This document shows positions 43,438-55,891 of a stretch of DNA of 64,000 nt, in pieces. Source of the DNA: Ureaplasma urealyticum serovar 8 str. ATCC 27618 (GTDB taxonomy: Bacteria; Bacillota_I; Bacilli_A; Mycoplasmatales; Mycoplasmoidaceae); assembly GCF_000169535.1 (NCBI RefSeq), contig NZ_AAYN02000002.1, forward strand, positions 674,642-738,641, read 5' to 3'. The notes beneath the pieces were generated by a model that was not told where the DNA came from, made no database searches, and saw only the letters and a program-made list of their open reading frames with translations. Every line of letters starts with the position of its first letter. Positions within the stretch are counted from its first letter, which is position 1. The position numbers and the translations under genes were made by a program.

Positions 43438-45060
43438 ATGAAAAATTCAAAACTACTTTGAACTTCAGGTTTAATTCTTGTCGCAGGAATTAGCATACCA
43501 GTAATAGCAACAAGTTGTTCATTAGTCGATTTATTCAAAGGAAATAAAAGTAGTAATAGTTATAAGCAAGAAGAATTTACGCATGGTAAATTAAAATCAA
43601 ATCTTGATTACAATGTTAGTACTGCTTATTTAAACAAACGTTCTATTGCTTTAAAATTCACAATTCCATTAAATAATAATCAAGCTATTAATATTTTTGG
43701 TACAGGATGAATTTTTGATTTTCAAGAAGATCCTATTACAGAAAATATTAAAACTTACTATTTAGCAACTAATATTCACGTTATTAATTTAATCTCAGCA
43801 GCAAAGCAAAATGTTTCTTTAGCGCTTGGTCAATATGATTTAGCATCACAATCCCAAGATACAAGAGCATTTTTTAATGAAAGTTTATCGTTTAAATCAG
43901 CTAAAAAAACTGATAATCCACAAAATTATGTAAACCATAATCGTGTGGGAACTTTTTCAATTTTACCAGTTGGGTTAAAAAACCAATTAAAAAATTATGG
44001 CGTGCAAAACCCAACCGCTTTAGCTTCTTTAAATAATTTAACAAGCGCTGTTGATTTAGCAATTGTAAAAATCACACCTGATATCTTACAAAAAAATAAT
44101 ATTGATGCTTTGCGTAATTTTGATAAAGAAGTAGGAATTGGTTTTGGAAATACTATTAGCCATCACCAAAGATTTTATGCAGCTGGATATCCACACGATG
44201 AAAAATATAGTCGTTGAAACCAATATTCAAATCAACCTAACCAATTATTTAATTCATTTACAACATCAAATTATCGAAAAGATAATCCAATAAATTTTAG
44301 TTATAACGAAGCATATATGACCGTTAATAATCGTAATACAATTGGTAAAAATAGCCCAACTAAATATGAAGCTTATGATTATGCAACAAAAGATTTTGAT
44401 TTGCACTCAGGCGCTTCTGGAAGTCCAATAATTGATGATAATAATAACTATGTCGGAATTTATTGAGGTGGTTTTAAAATCCAAGAAGGATTAAGAACAA
44501 CATTTTATGGTAACTTTAGTCCTTTGTTTGTTAACAATAAAGAAAATGGATTATCACAAGATTTATTAGCTTATTATTTAGCATACACCTCAAATGAAAC
44601 AACTTATTTAGATACTAATTTTAATACTAATTTACGTTATTCAGCTCTTTCAAAAGAAAACAAAGCAATTTATGATGAATTTGTTGAATATCTTGAAAAA
44701 CAATTCTTAAGTGATAGTAAATATGGTGATAAAAATACTTTATCACTAAAAACAGTTGATGGTTATTCAAAAGGTAAACAAGATTTAATTAAAACCTTAT
44801 ACAATTTCATTTTTAATGATATTAATTCACCATCATTTAATGAAAAATATACACATAAAAGTTTGAAATTAGAAGATATAATTGATGTTAAAGTTGAATG
44901 AAATCGTAAAAAAAATATTGATTTACGAATTACATTTGTAACTAAAAAACCATTGAATTTTAATGTTAATCATATTGTTAACTTTAATACAAGTTTTACT
45001 TTTTTCAAAGAAATTAAACAACCAAATGAAAATGATAATTTAATCGATCAATTATTCTAA
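43438..45060 (+). CDS. DUF31 serine-protease-like lipoprotein
   Basis: 540 residues. Signal peptide with lipobox VIATSC (Cys27), so it is anchored outside. A trypsin-like triad can be placed: His114 in ATNIHVINL, Asp206 in SAVDLAIVK and Ser327 in SGASGSPIID. This is the pattern of DUF31 proteins, the family that includes the Mycoplasma immunoglobulin protease MIP. A MIB-type binding partner is not next to it, so its substrate is open. TGA codons are Trp. It follows the permeases by 39 bases, with GGGTGATG before ATG 43438. Confidence 0.85.
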
Positions 45061-45141
45061 TTTAAAGGATTAAATTTTGTAAAATATAAGTAAATAAAAC
45101 AATTATTTTAGATTTATTTTAAAAGAAAGGATTTATCTATT

Positions 45142-45360
45142 ATGGCAACAGATGATAAAGTAGTTTATTATTTATCACCTAATGAAGATAAAGGTTGAAA
45201 AATTTTTAAAAAAGGTGGCGAACGAGCTACAAAGCTTTTTAGTACTAAAAAAGAAGCTTTAGAATATATTAAGACTTTAGGACGTAATCAAAACGCAGTT
45301 GTTTATATTCAAACAAAAGATGGCAAATTCCAAGACGTTCGTAACTATCGTGAAAAATAA
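45142..45360 (+). CDS. DUF2188 family small protein
   Basis: 72 residues; a TGA at Trp codon 19 splits it under the standard code, so it is easily missed. The sequence GWKIFKKGGERATKLFSTKKEA is the DUF2188 pattern (GW.vk..g..ra....Tk.eA), with a second half VVYIQTKDGKFQDVRNY. The family is of unknown function, small and cytoplasmic. RBS AAAGGA lies 12 bases before the ATG. Confidence 0.8.
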
Positions 45361-45429
45361 ATAATTATATAAAACCAATATAAATTAAAATTAAGCTCAT
45401 ACGAATTAACTTATCCCTAATTGCAATCA

Positions 45430-46446
45430 TAAGTGCAACATCTTAATTTTAACAATTTAATTAACAAATGGCTAAATGGCCATTTTTATTTTGTTAATTT
45501 TTTTTAAAAAAATATGAATTAAATACATTTCATAACTTGATTTTCAATTAAACATTTCGCGTGGAATGTTGTTAATCTTGTTTTGTATTTCTAAAATTTC
45601 TTCATCTAAAATTCCATTAAAATCAATACCTTTTTTCATTATCTAAGAATTAAACCATTTAAATTTTCATTGGTATATCTTTAGTATGAAACATAAGGCT
45701 CACAAAAATAAATTTTTCTATTTATTCAATTTCTTAAAATTCTTATTTTTTAAAATTCAATTCCATTATCAATGGTAATTTTTAACATTTAAATTATTTT
45801 CTTTGATTAGTATATAAATTATGGAATTTATTTTCATAGAGTTTTTGTTAAAGACTTTTTTAATAAATATAAGTCTTGTTGTTCTTTCAACTAAGGTTAA
45901 TAGATTTGCGTAGTCATTTTCTTTTTTTACCAATAATTAAATCAGATTCTCAATGACCAAATTTCTAATCTTAAATCTATATATTTAGGTCTCATTTAAA
46001 TCGAAAATACACGTGTATTTTTAAATTTACTAAACATGCCTATTTTGCGTTTTTGACTTTTTGTTGAATATATTTTTATTTGTTGCTTTAATTCAATAAA
46101 ATTTTTATCAAATTTAAATTTAAAAATTTGCTAAATTCATCATACTTTAAAAACGAAAAATAAAACTTATATTCTAATCGATAACGATATTTATAATGTG
46201 AGATTTTGTAGTTATATTTTCCAAATTTATTTAAATTTCTTTTTAATTCTCTGCCAGTTGTTGATTTGTTACGATTCAAAATTCTTGCGATGTGAGATTA
46301 TAGATTTATTTTCATAGTTAAAATATAAATCGATTGCAAATCTCTCATTTTCGTTTAAATGTGCGTATTTCATAGAATACTCTATAATAAAAAATATTAA
46401 GTACATACCTACTAGTTAAATTTTAACTAAATAGGTGTTGCACTTA
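45430..46446 (-). mobile_element. IS30-like insertion sequence, decayed
   Basis: About 1 kb bounded by inverted copies of TAAGTGCAACA: AAGTGCAACA at 45431-45440 and its complement TGTTGCACTT at 46436-46445. The interior is a broken IS30-type transposase on the minus strand. Size and organisation fit IS30 elements. It lies just past the 3' end of the intact repeat surface-protein gene. Confidence 0.7.
45510..46373 (-). pseudogene. IS30-family transposase remnant
   Basis: Minus-strand fragments in three frames follow IS30 order: MKYAHLNENERFAIDLYFNY at the start (46373), the HTH piece IARILNR.. ahead of NKSTTGRELKRNLNKFGKYN, the DDE start GHWESDLIIGKKRK, then ANLLTLVERTTRLIFIKK, and the C-terminal GIDFNGILDEEILEIQNKIN and NNIPREMF. 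Frameshifts and stops separate all blocks and the middle of the catalytic domain is eroded, so it is inactive. The 3' limit is approximate. Confidence 0.8.
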
Positions 46447-46452
46447 ATATTT
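46391..46452. repeat. Long nested hairpin at the IS30 end
   Basis: AAATATTAAGT (outer arm) pairs with ACTTAATATTT; inside, ACCTA pairs with TAGGT and TAGTTAAA with TTTAACTA. The 62-base structure overlaps the IS30 terminal repeat at 46436-46445. Confidence 0.65.
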
Positions 46453-46501
46453 CAATTTAGGGCTACTCTAGTTTAAACTAAAGTAGATTACAATAAATTT
46501 T

Positions 46502-49500
46502 TTATTTAAATCTTATTTTTTCTAATCGATTAGCATCCATTTGACATTCAAATGTTTTTCAATTATTGTTTGAATCATCACTATATTCTAATTTTTTAAA
46601 ATTAAATACACGTGGTTTTTTTCAAACTTCAGTATTTTTGGTTTTTTCAAAATCAATTTTATATTCATATTTGTCAAAAAAATCTAATTTAATAGGAGTG
46701 CTGTATAAATATTCATATTTATTAGTTGTAGCGTCATAATACTCATAAACAGCTCTTAAATATTTATTGTGGTATCTATAATCCATCTCTAAGTTTAAAT
46801 CGTATGTTTTTTTGTTTTCACTCTCATTTATTATCTCATTACCTGAACCTGATCCATCACCAAAATACGAAGATTTTGATTTAATTTCATAGCTTGAAAA
46901 ACTTGAATTATAGTTATTACCCAAATCAACTTTACTATTATTATCTTCGTCAAATAAATTATCACTTGTTGGATGAGAAATATAGATAGCTTTTATATAA
47001 TAATGATGTTTTCTTTCTACGTTTTTATCAAAAACACCTTCAATATAATATAAGTTTTCTTCGCTATTATCTTTAATTAAACTTAAATTAGAAGCTACTA
47101 AAACTTTATCACTTTCGTTTGGTTCGTTTCGATCTCGGAAAACAACTTTAAATTTAGAATTTAAATTTCTTAATGGAGTTCAATAGCCACCACCAGAGTA
47201 AGTATGACTAATATAGTATCTAAAATGTCCTTTATTATTTACTGAATCATATCAAGGATCTATTTTTTGAGTTGGAACCAATTGATAAATATATGGTTTA
47301 GTTTTAAACTTATATTGACTTTCTTTTTTTGAATCACATGAATAAATGATTTTATTGGTCTTATTTGCATATGCTAGATCATCTAATAATTCTATTTTAG
47401 CAATATAAATTTCATAATCACCAAAAAAATCTTTATTTGAGTGAACATTTTCAATAATAGCTTCGTCTCCATTAGCACTAATATTAGTTAGTTTTGCAGT
47501 GCATTCATATTCTATATTATCACCCCTAAGTGTTTTAAACAAAATATGAACGCGTTTATTATTTTCAAACGCTTTATCTTCAGATTTAATTTTAATATTA
47601 AAGTTTTTTAAGTAATAATTTGTTATTTGTTCATCAGTTGGAGGAACTCAATCGATTCATGTTTTTCCTGGTTGAACAACAAATGTATTTGCCAAACTAT
47701 TCTTCATGTCTAAATTAGTATAAACTAAAGGATCGCTAGGATTTTGGATAACAATTTTTTTAAAAATGTATTTACGATTAGGTACATTTGTTGATAAAAC
47801 AATATTTTCATAAATTGTTTTGTTTTCTTCTAATTTAAAAATTGATGATTCAACTTCTACCATTGTGCCACGATAATTATATTCATAAATTAATTTAGCA
47901 TTACGATTATTATAATCACTATTAACATTTAAAATTTTCGCTGTAATTAATTGATCAGCCTTATTAGTATTAGCATCTCATGTAATCGAATCATTAGCTA
48001 CTTGTAGTTCATTCAATATAACATTTCTTTGCTTATTAATAACACGATCTTGCAATGGAATTTCATCAATGTTTGCAATTTTTTTATCATCAATTGTTAT
48101 TTTTGTTAATGTGTATTTATGATTTGGTGCGAAATCTAAGTCATCACTTGTTATAAAATTTGCTTTACCATTTAAACCAACAATAGCTTCGATTATTTTT
48201 AAATTGTTATCTTTATTATCTACTCTAAAAGTTAATTTTACTTTTTTATTAACTAAATTAGGATTTGAAAAACTAATTTCATAATCATTATTATCTTTAA
48301 CTTTAGCAATAATAGTTGGCTTTTTAAATGAAGTATGATTATCCCCGCTTAATTGTTTTTCGTCAATTAAATCTTTATTTGCTTGACCATCTTGTTTTAA
48401 AATAACTTTTTTAATTGTATATGTTTTAGATTTTATTGAATTACCGCTTGGTAGATTTTTTGTTTTAATAACTACTTTTCCATCTTGGTTAACGCTCGTA
48501 TCAATTTCATGTTCATTGCCATCTTGATCAACAACGATTGTTTTTACACTACCATTTTTTTGCGCTTTTTGTTTCAAATCCTTATTTAAATCTTCTGCTA
48601 GTTTAATGTGAATTTCTAAGTTACCATCGTTATCATATTCTCAATTTGGTCGACTAATTCTATGATCTTCTTCACTGAATCGCTTATCAATACTTATTTG
48701 TGATAATTCAAAATCATTAACATTTAAAACCTTATTTGATTTTATGTTTACAACTTTGTTTAAAGTATATATATAACCTTTTGGTAAAGATGATGTGTCA
48801 AAATCAACTTGATTTTGTGAACTAACAACTGCTTCAATTTTATGTTCTTGATTGTTGTTATCAACAAAAGTAGCAATTAATTTTTGTTTTACTAAATCGC
48901 TATTTAAATGAGATATTAATTGATGTTTATCTTTGTTAATACTTGGAATACCTGCTGGTTTGTTAATTGATTGTTTTTGTTTATTTGTAAGATCAAAATT
49001 ATAAGCTAATTCAACTTGCTTATCTAAAACACTCACAATTCTATCTAAAGTATATTGATTTATTTTTCTTAGATTTTTTGTATCAAACTCAATAGTTCCA
49101 TCGTTTTTAACTTTGGCCAAAATTTGATGTTCTTGATTGTTTTGGTCTTTAAAAATACCAAAAACATTTTGATTAGCATAGTGTGGTAAAACTTTTGCTA
49201 CTAAATTAATATCACCATCTTTTGTATATTGATATGGTGCATTTAAAATATTTGTATTTAAATTATTAATTGTTTTTTTATAATAAGGAATATCTAAAAC
49301 GTTGGCAATATTAACTTTATTCATATTTTTAATACTAATTACTTCATATGCATTATTTTCATTTAGTGTCGAAACATCAAAAACAACAATTCCTGCTTGA
49401 TTTGTTTTGGCTCTAATTTTGTGAAGTCTATTATTTAAATCTTTTAAAGTAAGTTCAACTAAAGTATTTTTTAGCGACGCAACTAATTGTACTTCATACA

Positions 49501-49960
49501 CTTTTTTGTTATTTACAAATTTTACTTGTGCTTTTGTTGGTTTGCTAAATGTAACTTTTTGATCAATGTTAAGTTCTTCATTTTTAACTAAAGTTTTATT
49601 CAAATCTTGACCATCGACAATATGTTTTAATTTATAGGTGTGATTTGAATCCAATTCTTTTGTGTTAAACTCATATTCACCTTTGTCATTAACAATTGCT
49701 TTAATTTTATGTTCTTGATTATTTTCATCAATGAAAATACCATAAATTGGCTTTTTGTTATATATATTAGGCAATTTTCCTTTAATGATCAAACCACCAT
49801 TTTCATCAAAATTAAAATGATTATTATCTATTGATAGTTGTTTTTTATTTTTTAAAGATAATACAATGGCTGTAATTACACCAAATCATACAATATTAGC
49901 TACTACTAAACTAATAATCATTTTATTTCTTCTTTTTTTAGAATTAAACTTGGAGTCCAT
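46502..49960 (-). CDS. Ig-like repeat surface protein, membrane-anchored
   Basis: 1152 residues in one frame when TGA is Trp. A basic start and one hydrophobic segment (about residues 12-35, MIISLVVANIVWFGVITAIV) act as an uncleaved anchor or signal; no lipobox Cys is present. The rest is a series of beta-rich modules of about 80-90 residues, many ending in YKLKHIVDG, YEVISIKN, YTLDRIVSV or YTLNKVVNI and containing the repeat NNQEHKI.A.V. The last 400 residues are a different block, closely matched by the partial gene at 62635-64000 (shared WIDWVPPTDEQ, TSDNLFDE, KYEYLY.TPIKLDFF). Likely a variable surface antigen or adhesin. Confidence 0.85.
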
Positions 49961-50142
49961 AAAAATTTTCCTTTATATTTTTAGATTAATATTTGTATAG
50001 AATAAAAATTTTATAATTGATACAAATAAAAATAAATTTATACTATCATTATAATTCTTTTATTAGTTTTGTGTAAATTATTTTCTTATCATAAAAAGAC
50101 TTTATTTTTATATTTATTTATCTAATCTTTATAACAATAAAA

Positions 50143-50180
50143 AATCTATTAGCAACATCATTAAATGCAACTAATAGATT
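50143..50180 (-). terminator. Terminator of the first MATE-like gene
   Basis: AATCTATTAG and CTAATAGATT form a 10-bp stem; the minus strand continues in T6. It is 27 bases past the stop of the gene at 50207-51994. Confidence 0.8.
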
Positions 50181-50206
50181 CTAATAATTAAATGATTAAT
50201 TCTTCT

Positions 50207-51994
50207 TTATAAAATATGACGAATCCATTTAAATGGGTAAGGATTCTCAAAATTATTATCTTTATAACTATATGTGCTTAAGAATTTAGAATATGTTGTT
50301 GTAAATATAAATAAAGAGAAGATTAAGATTACAGCACTAGAAATTGACATTGGCATAGATCATGCTAATAACCCTGCAAATTTAGTACCACTTTGGTAAT
50401 CAACCCCAAAACCAACAACGAAAGCAATTACTAGAATTTGGAATATTAAAGATACAAATGGTAAATCTAATCTTCGAGTAATTAAATTGTAATAACGCAT
50501 TAGTGATGAAGATAATGAATAGAAAATTCCAAAAATAGCTAAATGAATATAAGTATTATCACCTGTTAATAATTTTTCAATACCTTCTGCAGAAATTGAT
50601 ACAAATGATTTTGTGATTGGGTTTGGAATACCATATAAATATTGGAAGTTGGGACCCGCTCTTCAAATTGGTGTTATAAGTTGTTCAATTACAATTTTTC
50701 ATACTTTAGGATCATTACTTGCTAAATGAGCCAAAATCAGTTTAGGATTAATGTGTGCTTTTTGACCTAGTAAGTAAACTAGTTTAGGATTTTCTAACAT
50801 TTTTAAACGAATTGATGCATAAAAATGTTCTGGAATTTTTGATTCTAAATGAATATAAGCCTGGTTTTGTTCTTTTGCATAAACAGCTGAAAGTGGTTTA
50901 ATTGAAAAACCAAAGATAATAGCTGCAATCATTGAATAAATAAATAACAATGAAAAAATGCAAATAAATAATTGACGTGAATGATAACGACGATCACGAA
51001 TCATTTGTTTTTGGAAAACGTAGAATAAGTAATCAGCAAAACCAAAGCCAAAACCTTGAATAAATAGCATTGATTGATATCATAGAATTCGACTACTTTG
51101 TAAGTTTAATGGTACTGAACCAACCATTTTTTGATTAATTAAATGATATAAAGCTAATAAAACAAACATTTTTGCAACTGATGCAAAAACTGAAAGTACA
51201 GTTTGACTTCAAATTTGTTTAATTGTAATTTTTAATAAATTTAAAGATAAACCAAAATTATTTATTTTTCATTCTTTATGGAATTTAATAAAACTAATGA
51301 TAATAGTTCAAGCAATATAACCGATTGATAGTCCAAGACCATATCCATTATAAGCTAATACACTATATTTTCCTAATAAGAAACTTGTAACTAAACAAGT
51401 TGTCCATGTGGCAAAATCTAAAATAATAGTAAATAAGATTTTACGACGATCATTTGATCAAATTGAAATTAAAAAGTAATTATGAACTGGTGCTAAAACA
51501 ACAAGTGCTAAACTTGATCATAAATATTGTTCACCAAACAATTGTGCAAATAATGTATTTTGGTGAATATTAGCATAAAGGTTGTATGTATAAGCAGATG
51601 CTAAATAAACACCTGACATTACTAAACCAAAAGTAAAAGCATAGAAGCTCGCTAAATTTACTGTTTGATGAGCTGGAACAAATTTATGTTTACTTCCATC
51701 ATACAATCTTTTTGCTCATAAAGCTAAAACTACACCTAAATTTCCGCCTAATTGAATAAAACTAAATTGGAAAATTGTAATATAACTAATACTTGTAGCT
51801 GCAAATGCACCATTAAATTTATGTAGCGCAATAATCACTGTTATTAGTAATAAAGCAAGTGACGAAAACAAACTTGAAGTTATAAATGATGAACTATCTT
51901 TTATAACTTCTCATAGTGTAGTAAAAACGCAATACCGTTTTTTGAAAATATAACGCCTTACAATAAAAGGCGATTTTTCAATTAACGTTGCCAT
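50207..51994 (-). CDS. MATE-like multidrug/polyspecific transporter, copy 1
   Basis: 595 residues with about 12 membrane helices and one larger hydrophilic loop (about residues 335-400) after helix 8. The N-terminal segment SSFITSSLFSSLALLLITVI with ATSISYITIFQFSFIQLGGN is of MATE type (family: P...........D....g). I cannot exclude the related flippase (MOP) families. The protein is 34% or so alike by eye to copy 2 downstream, with the same RDRRYHSRQLF motif. RBS AGGGAGA precedes ATG 51994; many TGA codons are Trp. Confidence 0.55.
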
Positions 51995-52091
51995 AAGTTT
52001 CTCCCTTTTTTAAATTTAATAATTATATTTAAGTATTATACCATTAATATAAAACTAGTGTTGATCACATTGAACACATTCGTTATAAAAA

Positions 52092-53894
52092 TTAATTTTG
52101 ACGTACTTTGATTTGTTGTTCTTGTGGTTTTTCTGACATAATTGATGTTTTTTGATCATTATATCTATGTTTTTTTAAGTAATTTAAATAACCACGTAAA
52201 ATCTTGTAAGCACTATATCCTAAAATAAAAATACTTGAAATAAATAATGGAAATGATCAAGCCATTAAACCAATAAAATGTGGGTCTGTTTGGTGTGTTA
52301 ATCCAAATCCCGAAGTAAACGCCACCATCACTAATTGAATAACTATCATCACATAAGGTACGCGTTGACGTCGAGCGATTAATCCGCCATAACGGCCTAA
52401 AATAGATGAAAACGAGAAGAAAGTGCAAAAAAATGTTAACAAAATATAAGCATTATTTTTAATCAAATATTTATACACATTATTTTCTGAAATATCTACA
52501 TATCTATGAGTAAAAGGATTTTTCATATGATATATTGTTTCAAATTTATCACCTAATTTTCAAATTGGATCAATAACTTTTTTTGCCATAGGTAATCAAA
52601 TATTTTTATCATTTGATGATAGTGCATTAATAATTTCGTCTTTGTTTATATTTGTGTGATTAACGATAATATTTAATAATTCGTCATCATTTATTAAAAT
52701 TTTTCTTAATGATTGATAAAAATGTTCAGGAACTTGTTTTTCTAAAAAGATATATGATGGACTTTGTTCTCTTGTATACAATTCTACTAATTGTTTTATA
52801 GAAAAACCAAAAATAATTGAACCAACTAAGGCAAATAAAATTCCAAATATGAAAATTCAAGCAAATAATTGGCGTGAGTGGTATCTGCGATCCCTGACTT
52901 CTTGTTTTTGATATAAATAAAACAAAAAATCTGACAAACCTAAATTTAACATTTGTATAAAAATCATTGATTGATACATCAAAATCCGTGATGATTGAAA
53001 ATCTAATAAAGAAGAACCAACAACACGTTCGTTAATTACAACGAATGTAATTAACAAAATAAACATTTTACCAACAGATTTTAGTGATGATAAAATTGTT
53101 TGAATTCATAATAATTTAATACTTAAAACAAATAGTTTTTTTGATATATACAACGGACGTAAGACAATCTGCGCTTTTTCAATTGCTGTCATCCCTATAA
53201 TAATAGTTCAAAAAATAAAACCAATTGACATTCCAAGTCCATAGCCCCAATAACCTAAAGAACTATAACTTCCCAATAAAAAAGCAGCAATTAAAGCTGT
53301 TGTTCAAGTGCAAAAATCTAAAACAATTGCTAATAAAATATTAATTGATTTGTTTGATCGAATTAACATTAATAAATAATTACGTAGTGGTGCTAAACCA
53401 ACAACAGCTAATCCTGAAATAATATAAGCGCTACCAATATTTTGGTTTATTAATGTATTTTGATGATCATTAGCAAAATGATTGTAAATATATGACGTTG
53501 TGAAATAAATTAACAAAACAACCAATCCAAAAATAAATGAATAAAAGCTAGCAGCATTTGCTGTATCATTGGTTGGTTCAAATTTATATTTTCCATCCTT
53601 AAACGATCGTTTCGATCAAACCGAGAAAACAATTCCAAATGTTGTTCCCAATTGTAAAAAACTTAATTGAAAAATTGTTAAATAACTTACACTAGTTGCC
53701 GCATAAGCACCAATATCTTTATGATGTGCAACAATTACAACAATTAAAATTAATGATAGTCCTGTGAAAACACTTGCTGCAATAAAAGGCGAACTTTCTT
53801 TTATAAGTTCTATAAGTGTTCTAAAAATGGTAAGATTTTTCCTAAAGTGGGAACTACATCTTTTTAATGTCTTTTTTTGTTTATGTTCTACCAA
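52092..53894 (-). CDS. MATE-like transporter, copy 2
   Basis: 600 residues from a TTG start at 53894 (GGGGGAGA lies about 7 bases before it; a TTG at 53900 is too close to that RBS). About 12 membrane helices; SSPFIAASVFTGLSLILIVV and AATSVSYLTIFQLSFLQLGT parallel copy 1, as do RDRRYHSRQLF and the hydrophilic loop with QVPEHFYQSL. Because of the shared loop, absent from typical MATE proteins, the pair probably arose by tandem duplication and shares a specialised substrate. Upstream of copy 1 on the same strand with a 98-base gap. Confidence 0.55.
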
Positions 53895-53968
53895 ATCCAA
53901 TCTCCCCCTTTTGCGTATAAAAATACCCTTATAAATTATAACATAAAATATAATAAAAATTATATTTT

Positions 53969-55795
53969 TTATTTATTCAATAGTTTATTAATTAATGTTG
54001 CATAATCATTTATTCAACCATTAAAAATATTATTAGCTTCATCTCATACACCACTTTCATCAATCTTAATATCTAAAATTTTAATGGTGTCAAGTGCAGA
54101 TAAACTACCACCTGATTTAAAAAATGCAAAAAACTTTTCTTTAGCATTAGGAGTATTATTAAAAATTCTTTCAGCATTAATTAATCCACAAATTTGACCC
54201 ACAACATATTTGTATACATAAAAATTTCCAGCATAAAAATGGGGAACATTAATAGCAATTAAAGCATTTGCTTCATCATGTTTGCTAATTTTATTTTTAT
54301 TAAATTTATAACCAGTATATTCTTGGTTTATTGTTAAATAAGTTAAAGCTATTTTATTTCAACTAAATTCTTGTCCTTCATTAACTCATTGGTTAGCTAT
54401 TCATTCAAAATTTGAAAAAATAGCTTGACGTGTTGTTGTCGCAATGAAGCCATTTATCATTTCATCTAAAATATAAAGACGAATTAAATTATTCTCTTTA
54501 TATTTTTGTAGTAAATAATAATTCATTAAAACTTCATTAGAAATTGAAGCAATTTCAGCATAAAAAGTTTTGTACTCATTGTATACTTCTTGTGCTTGAT
54601 TTGCAAAATAAGTATGAACTGAATGTCCTAGTTCATGAACTAAGGTTAAAACAGAATTATAAGTTTCATCATAATTCATTAAAATAAAAAATTTATCTAA
54701 CCCTTTAGTATCCCCGATTGAATAAGCACCAGAAATTTTATTTTTAGTTGGCAATCATGAAATTCATCGTTCATCAAACGCTTTTTTAACAACATTTAAA
54801 TACTCATCACCCAACAATGCCAACGCTTCTAGGCTTAGTTGTTTTGCTTCTTCAATAGAAAACTTGTTCTTTTTATTAATTAAATCTAAATTTTTATCTC
54901 ATGGTTCAAGTTTTTTTAATTTATATTGTTGTTTTAAAAAAAGTGCACGATAGTGAGCATACTTTTTAATTCCTTTAGCAAATTTTTTGGTCTGCGTATA
55001 AACATGCTCAATAAAATCCTTGCTAACTTCATCACTAAAAGCATCAGCTTCTATATAATCTTTAAAATGATGAATTTTTGCTAATTCATTTTGTTTAGCA
55101 TATTCATAATATAATGTTTTAGTAAAAGTATTTCTTAAATCATATATTGCTTTAAAATGGGATTCATAAGCTGATTTTCGTAAAACACGATCTTTTGCTT
55201 TTAAAGCAACATAAATATCAACTTGGTTTTTAAAACAAACTTTTTGATTTTTATGGTTTAATCCATCTTGATATTTCATATCAGAATCTAATAATGTATC
55301 AAAAATGTCTCCAAATCCACCACTAAAACGACCAACACTTGTTAAAATCTTTTGTTGTTCTTCATTTAAAGTATGATTTTCAAAACGTCATAGTTCATCA
55401 TATTCTAATTGATACTTAGTTAATCGTGGATCTTTTAAATATATATTAATTAAATCTTTATTTTTAATAACAATATTATCAAAATTAACAAACGCTTTTG
55501 CTACACGATAGTGTTCGTGCTCAAGTTTTTGTGATCAACTAATCATTTCATCATCAATTAAATTTTCTTGAAGTTTATTAGAAACATAATTATTAATGCG
55601 ATTGTTAATTATTAAATTCTTTTCTGATACTTCATGAAAATGAATAAAATCATTCAAACTATTTATCCAACTATTAAATGCTAATATTACCTCATTATTT
55701 GAATTAACAAATTCATTAAATAAAGTATTTAGACTTTGATTATTAAGTAACGAATCTAAATCCCAATCATATTTTTTATTATCAATATTATTCAT
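53969..55795 (-). CDS. pepF: Oligoendopeptidase F
   Basis: 608 residues of the M3 family. The zinc motif HELGH is present in LTLVHELGHSVHTYFAN with the downstream Glu in FYAEIASISNEVLMNYYLL. Two halves (helical N-terminal lobe, catalytic lobe) are joined across TGA codons. It degrades peptides of about 7-17 residues in the cytoplasm, providing amino acids. ATG 55795 has RBS AAAGGAA; a terminator for tuf lies just upstream, so pepF probably has its own promoter. Confidence 0.95.
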
Positions 55796-55826
55796 GTAAA
55801 ATAAAATTTCCTTTATGAATTTATAC

Positions 55827-55863
55827 AAAAAATGACCAAGTCTAATACACTTAGTCATTTTTT
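55827..55863 (-). terminator. Terminator of the str operon (after tuf)
   Basis: AAAAAATGAC and GTCATTTTTT pair, with inner AAGT/ACTT across a mismatch, loop of 7. It is 29 bases past the tuf stop. Confidence 0.85.
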
Positions 55864-55891
55864 AATTTTTAATTATTGCAAACTATTAAAA

